DNA of 9,771 nt from CAZGMC01 sp964526565 (lineage in GTDB: Bacteria > Pseudomonadota > Alphaproteobacteria > DSM-16000 > Inquilinaceae). The stretch is from NCBI GenBank assembly GCA_964526565.1, contig CAZGMC010000121.1, positions 1-9,771 on the forward strand, read 5' to 3'. Below are positions 6,546-9,771 of this stretch, piece by piece. How positions within the stretch are numbered: the stretch's first letter is position 1; every line of letters begins with the position of its first letter. The translations under genes and the position numbers were made by a program. The notes under the pieces were generated by a model. That model was not told the origin of the DNA. It did not search any database and saw only the letters and a list, made by a program, of their open reading frames with translations.

Positions 6546-9389
6546 ATGGACGCCCCCGTCGCCGCCGCCCCCCATGTGGCCGTGCCCGAGGCCGATGCCC
6601 TGGCCGTGGGCGCGGCCGGCGGCCGGCTGCTGACCACCGACGGAGAGCTGCGCGCCCTCGACCCCGCGCAGGTGAAGGACCGGCTGGGCGGGGCGGCGCT
6701 GCTGCTGTGTCATGCGCGGTCGGTGGCGCGGCGGGCCGGGCTGCCGGCGGTGCGCGCCTATGACGTGCTGGAGCTGTTCGCCTTCGTCCATCCGGCGCGG
6801 TTCTGCCGGCCGACGCCGCGCGGCCTGGCCGAGGCGCTGGGCCTGCCGCCGCCGGACACCCTGGAGGACGCGGCGATCGCCCTGCCCCGCCTGGCCGGGA
6901 CGCTGCTGCGCACCCTGGCCGCACCGCTGCGCGACGAGCGCTCCGATCCCGTCACCCTCGCCTGGGCGATGGGCAAGGGCGGCTGGCCGTGGGGTCCGGC
7001 GGTGCTGGCCGCGCTGGGCCGCCCGCACGGGCCGGAGGACCGCGCCGGCTCGCGCGCCTTCCAGGTGTGGCACCGCCTGCCCGAGTGGCAGGCCGAGGCG
7101 CCGCTGCCGCCACCCGCCGGCCACCCGGTCGAACCGGCCGAGGCGCGCCGCCGCCTGGCCGGGATGCTGGGCGAGGGAGCCGAGCCGCGCCCCCAGCAGT
7201 CGGACTATGCCAGCGCCGTCAGCGCCGCCTTCGCCCCGCGGCCCGAGCCCGACTGCCCGACCCTGGTGCTGGCCGAGGCCGGCACCGGCGTCGGCAAGAC
7301 GCTCGGCTATCTGGCTCCGGCCAGCCTGTGGGCGGAGAAGAACGGCGCGCCGGTGTGGATCTCCACCTACACCCGCAACCTGCAGCACCAGATCGACCAG
7401 GAGCTCGACCGCCTGTACCCGGAGCGCACGGCAAAGGCGCGCCGTGTCGTCGTCCGCAAGGGCCGCGAGAACTATCTCTGCCTGCTGAACTTCGAGGAGG
7501 CGGCCGGCGCCGCCGCCATGCTGCCGCAGTACGCCCCCGCGGTCGGCCTGATGGCGCGCTGGACCGCGGCGACCCGCGACGGCGACATGACCGGCGGCGA
7601 CTTCCCCGGCTGGCTGGCCGACATCATCGGCCGCGGCCGCTCGCTGGGCCTGGCCGACCGGCGCGGCGAGTGCATCTACTCGGCCTGCCCGCACTATGGC
7701 CGGTGCTTCATCGAGCGCAGCGTGCGCCGCGCGCGCAGGGCCGACATCGTCATCGCCAACCACGCCCTGGTCATGGTCCAGGCGGCGCTGGGCGGCATGG
7801 ACGACACCCACCTGCCGCTGCGCTACGTGTTCGACGAGGGCCACCACCTGTTCGACGCCGCCGATGGCGCCTTCGCTGGCCACCTCACCGGGCGCGAGGC
7901 GGCCGAGCTGCGCCGCTGGATCGCCGGTGCCGAGGGCGGCCGGCGGCGCAGCCGGGCGCGCGGCCTGAAGCGCCGCGCCGAGGGCCTGCTCGGCGACGCC
8001 ACCGAGACCTGGGGCGAGGCCTGGGCCCATCTGGAGGAGGCCGACCGGGCCGCCCGCGCCCTGCCCGGCGACGGCTGGCCCGATCGCATCGCCGCCGGCC
8101 CGGAGACCCTGACCGGCCCGATCGGCCCGGCCGAGGCGTTCCTGGCCCTGGTGCGCCGCCAGGTGCTGGCCCGCGCCCCCGGCGCCGACGGCCCGCACAG
8201 CCTGGAGGCCGGCACCGACGAGCCGGTCGAGGGCCTGGCCGACGCCGCCGGCCGCCTGGACCGGGCCCTCGACCGGCTGCAGCGGCCGCTGGCGGCGCTG
8301 GTCCGCGCCCTGCGCGCCCGCCTGGACGAGGCCGCCGACCGGCTCGACGCCGACACCCGGCGGCGCATCGACGCCCTGACCCGCGCGCTGGACCGCCGCG
8401 GCCGCGTCGAGGTCGGCGCCTGGCGGGCCATGCTGGGCACGCTCGGCCAGCCGGTGCCGCCGGAGTTCGTCGACTGGTTCGGCGTCGAGCGCGACGACGG
8501 GCGCGAGGCCGATGTCGGCTACTACCGCCACTGGGTCGACCCCACCGTGCCGTTCGCCCAGGCCGTGGCCCAGCCGGCGCACGGCGTGGTGGTCACCTCG
8601 GCGACGCTGACCGATGGCACCGGCGACACCGAGCTGGACTGGCGGGCGGCCGAGCTGCGCACCGGCGCCGTCCACCTGCCGCGGCCGGCGATCCGCGCCG
8701 GCGTGCCGTCGCCGTTCGACTACGCCGCCCAGACGCGGGTGCTGATCGTGCGCGACGTGCGCAAGGACGACCTGGACCAGGTCGCCGCCGCCTACCGCAC
8801 CCTGTTCCTGGCCGCGGGCGGCGGCGCGCTGGGGCTGTTCACGGCGATCGGCCGGCTGCGCGGGGTGCACCGCCGCATCGCCACGGCGCTGGAGGACGCC
8901 GGCCTGCCACTGCACGCCCAGCACGTCGACGGCATGGACGTGGCGACGCTGGTCGACATCTTCCGCGGCGAGGAGCACGCCTGCCTGCTGGGCACCGACG
9001 CGGTGCGCGACGGGGTGGACGTGCCCGGCCGCAGCCTGCGCCTGATCGTGTTCGACCGCGTGCCGTGGCCGCGCCCGACCCTGCTGCACCGCAGCCGCCG
9101 CGAGGCCTTCGGCGGCCGCCGCTTTGACGACATGCTGACCCGCCTGCGCCTGAAGCAGGCCTATGGCCGGCTGGTCCGCCGCGCCGACGACACCGGCGTG
9201 TTCATCCTGCTCGACCCGATGATGCCGACCCGCCTGACCGGCGCCTTCCCCGACGGCGTCGAGGTGCAGCGCGTCGGCCTGGCCGAGGCGGTGGCCGTGA
9301 CGCGGGCGTTCCTGGGCGGCGCCGACTGCGCCGAGCCGCAGGGCGGGCCGCAGGGCGGGCCGCAGGGCGGGCCGCAGGGCGGGCCATAG
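6546..9389 (+). CDS. DinG/XPD-like iron-sulfur ATP-dependent DNA helicase
   Basis: Superfamily 2 DNA helicase of the Rad3/XPD-DinG group, expected to unwind DNA 5'-3' during repair or at R-loops and other structures. It has 947 residues, longer than E. coli DinG or YoaA. Residues 1-200 form an N-terminal extension. The helicase core shows a Q-like RPQQSDYA (215-222), Walker A EAGTGVGKT (244-252), motif Ia STYTRNLQHQ (273-282), four iron-sulfur cysteines (312, 376, 381, 387), NHAL (405-408), DEGHH (430-434; a DEAH variant), SATL (685-688), motif V GTDAVRDGVDVPG (816-828) and motif VI QAYGRLVRR (871-879). The block at about 445-660 between the two motor halves is the probable arch-type insert. 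The C-terminus is (PQGG)x4-P. The start is ATG 6546 rather than 6456, because the upstream extension is Arg-rich and overlaps a promoter-like TATACT. It is preceded by a 200-base gap and convergent with the next gene. Assignment to DinG rather than YoaA is not resolved. Confidence 0.93.
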   Translation: MDAPVAAAPHVAVPEADALAVGAAGGRLLTTDGELRALDPAQVKDRLGGAALLLCHARSVARRAGLPAVRAYDVLELFAFVHPARFCRPTPRGLAEALGLPPPDTLEDAAIALPRLAGTLLRTLAAPLRDERSDPVTLAWAMGKGGWPWGPAVLAALGRPHGPEDRAGSRAFQVWHRLPEWQAEAPLPPPAGHPVEPAEARRRLAGMLGEGAEPRPQQSDYASAVSAAFAPRPEPDCPTLVLAEAGTGVGKTLGYLAPASLWAEKNGAPVWISTYTRNLQHQIDQELDRLYPERTAKARRVVVRKGRENYLCLLNFEEAAGAAAMLPQYAPAVGLMARWTAATRDGDMTGGDFPGWLADIIGRGRSLGLADRRGECIYSACPHYGRCFIERSVRRARRADIVIANHALVMVQAALGGMDDTHLPLRYVFDEGHHLFDAADGAFAGHLTGREAAELRRWIAGAEGGRRRSRARGLKRRAEGLLGDATETWGEAWAHLEEADRAARALPGDGWPDRIAAGPETLTGPIGPAEAFLALVRRQVLARAPGADGPHSLEAGTDEPVEGLADAAGRLDRALDRLQRPLAALVRALRARLDEAADRLDADTRRRIDALTRALDRRGRVEVGAWRAMLGTLGQPVPPEFVDWFGVERDDGREADVGYYRHWVDPTVPFAQAVAQPAHGVVVTSATLTDGTGDTELDWRAAELRTGAVHLPRPAIRAGVPSPFDYAAQTRVLIVRDVRKDDLDQVAAAYRTLFLAAGGGALGLFTAIGRLRGVHRRIATALEDAGLPLHAQHVDGMDVATLVDIFRGEEHACLLGTDAVRDGVDVPGRSLRLIVFDRVPWPRPTLLHRSRREAFGGRRFDDMLTRLRLKQAYGRLVRRADDTGVFILLDPMMPTRLTGAFPDGVEVQRVGLAEAVAVTRAFLGGADCAEPQGGPQGGPQGGPQGGP

Positions 9390-9395
9390 GGCGGC
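9336..9395 (+). repeat. 12-bp tandem repeat at the helicase 3' end
   Basis: Four perfect copies of CCGCAGGGCGGG (9336-9383) encode Pro-Gln-Gly-Gly four times. A fifth, decayed copy (9384-9395, 9 of 12 identical) follows, in which the CAG codon has become TAG, the stop codon of the gene. Copy-number change would keep the reading frame. Confidence 0.9.
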
Positions 9396-9526
9396 CGGAG
9401 CGCAGCGACGCTCATGGCGCAAAGCACCGTTTCGCCGGATCGTCCCTCGACGCGCCACTGATGGCGACGGTGTCCGTCGTGCTCCACCCACCCTGCGGAG
9501 GTGCCGCTGCTGCCGGTCAACGTCGT
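9390..9526. other. Convergent intergenic region
   Basis: This 137-base region lies between the converging helicase and Rpn-type genes. It holds a decayed repeat unit at its left end, a short hairpin GAGCG-CAGCGA-CGCTC (about 9399-9414) and the stem at 9465-9479. No T-run terminator and no coding signal is seen. Confidence 0.5.
9465..9479. terminator. Short hairpin, possible bidirectional terminator
   Basis: CGACGG-TGT-CCGTCG is a perfect six-base-pair stem with a three-base loop between convergent genes. Neither side has a T run, so its role as a terminator is only a guess from position. Confidence 0.2.
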
Positions 9527-9771
9527 TCAGTCGCCGTTGAACACGTCGGTCAGGTCGCGGGCGTCCAGGATGGAGTCGCTCCAGCCGTCGAGCCGGCCGG
9601 CATCGGCGCTGCGGACCCGCGCCTCGATCTCCGGCGACAGCGGCCCGAAGCGCCGGCCGAGCAGGCGCAACAGCATCTCGGCCTTGCCCCTGGCCTCACC
9701 CCTCGCCTCACCCCTCGCCTTGCCCCTGGCCTCACCCTCGATCAGACCCTTGGCGAGGCCTTCATTGAACC
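9527..9771 (-). CDS. Rpn-family/DUF4351-type protein, C-terminal part only
   Basis: Only the last 80 residues are in view; the gene enters from the right edge and stops at TGA 9529-9527. The fragment begins with a Gly/Ala/Glu/Arg repeat segment (GEARGKARGEARGEARGKA) and continues with MLLRLLGRRFGPLSPEIEARV, a Trp-containing helix (LDGWSDSILDA) and RDLTDVF. This order is typical of the DUF4351 tail found on Rpn-like PD-(D/E)XK nucleases (also annotated as recombination-promoting nucleases or putative transposases). The nuclease domain itself would lie outside the window and is not seen, so the family name rests on the tail alone. Such genes are often multicopy and variable between strains, which would fit an accessory gene here. 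It is convergent with the helicase. Confidence 0.75.
   Translation of the reverse strand, partial: FNEGLAKGLIEGEARGKARGEARGEARGKAEMLLRLLGRRFGPLSPEIEARVRSADAGRLDGWSDSILDARDLTDVFNGD
9681..9740 (-). repeat. Five-unit 12-bp tandem repeat in the Rpn-type gene
   Basis: Five consecutive 12-base units (9681-9692, 9693-9704, 9705-9716, 9717-9728, 9729-9740) alternate between GCCTTGCCCCTG and GCCTCACCCCTC types on the plus strand, the last being degenerate. On the coding strand they give a four-residue period of Gly-Glu/Lys-Ala-Arg, a charged helical spacer before the DUF4351-like tail. Confidence 0.85.

Noticed and set aside
9336..9383. CRISPR-like array at the helicase end
   Set aside because: The units are contiguous 12-mers with no spacers and encode an in-frame PQGG peptide repeat.
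6039..9491. 1150-codon minus-strand open frame opposite the helicase and the binding-protein end
   Set aside because: It spans two clear plus-strand genes and the intergenic gap, and is repetitive in Gly/Arg/Ala/Gln/Val, so it is a shadow frame.

Overview
The window is very GC-rich double-stranded DNA with dense coding and long spurious antisense frames. Gene content and protein style (Ala/Arg/Gly-rich proteins, an alphaproteobacterial-type chemoreceptor, a DUF4351-type protein) suggest a free-living, motile, high-GC alphaproteobacterium, perhaps Rhodospirillales-like. That placement is inferred from the sequence alone; no marker gene here settles it.

Layout, left to right. (1) Minus strand, 1-2204: a class II lysyl-tRNA synthetase (lysS) followed directly by a XerD-type tyrosine recombinase that runs off the left edge. 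The lysS stop codon abuts the xerD GTG start, so they look like one transcript. (2) Plus strand, 2447-3535: a soluble, mostly helical protein of unknown function, divergent from lysS across a 242-base intergenic region. (3) Plus strand, 3697-6345: a two-gene unit of a membrane chemoreceptor (methyl-accepting chemotaxis protein) and, 48 bases on, a secreted family-3 solute-binding-like protein with no ABC permease or ATPase nearby. Together they look like a sensory pair. (4) Plus strand, 6546-9389: a large DinG/XPD-like iron-sulfur DNA helicase whose N-terminal 200 residues resemble a decayed DEDDh exonuclease and whose mRNA may be leaderless. Its 3' end is a 12-base in-frame tandem repeat. (5) Minus strand, 9527 to the right edge: the C-terminal end of an Rpn/DUF4351-type protein, convergent with the helicase, also containing a 12-base in-frame tandem repeat.

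No rRNA, tRNA, CRISPR array, insertion sequence or complete mobile element was seen. No wholly new system is evident. The points most worth following are the chemoreceptor/binding-protein pair, the helicase (dead exonuclease-like domain, leaderless start, repeat-derived stop codon) and the unknown protein beside lysS.
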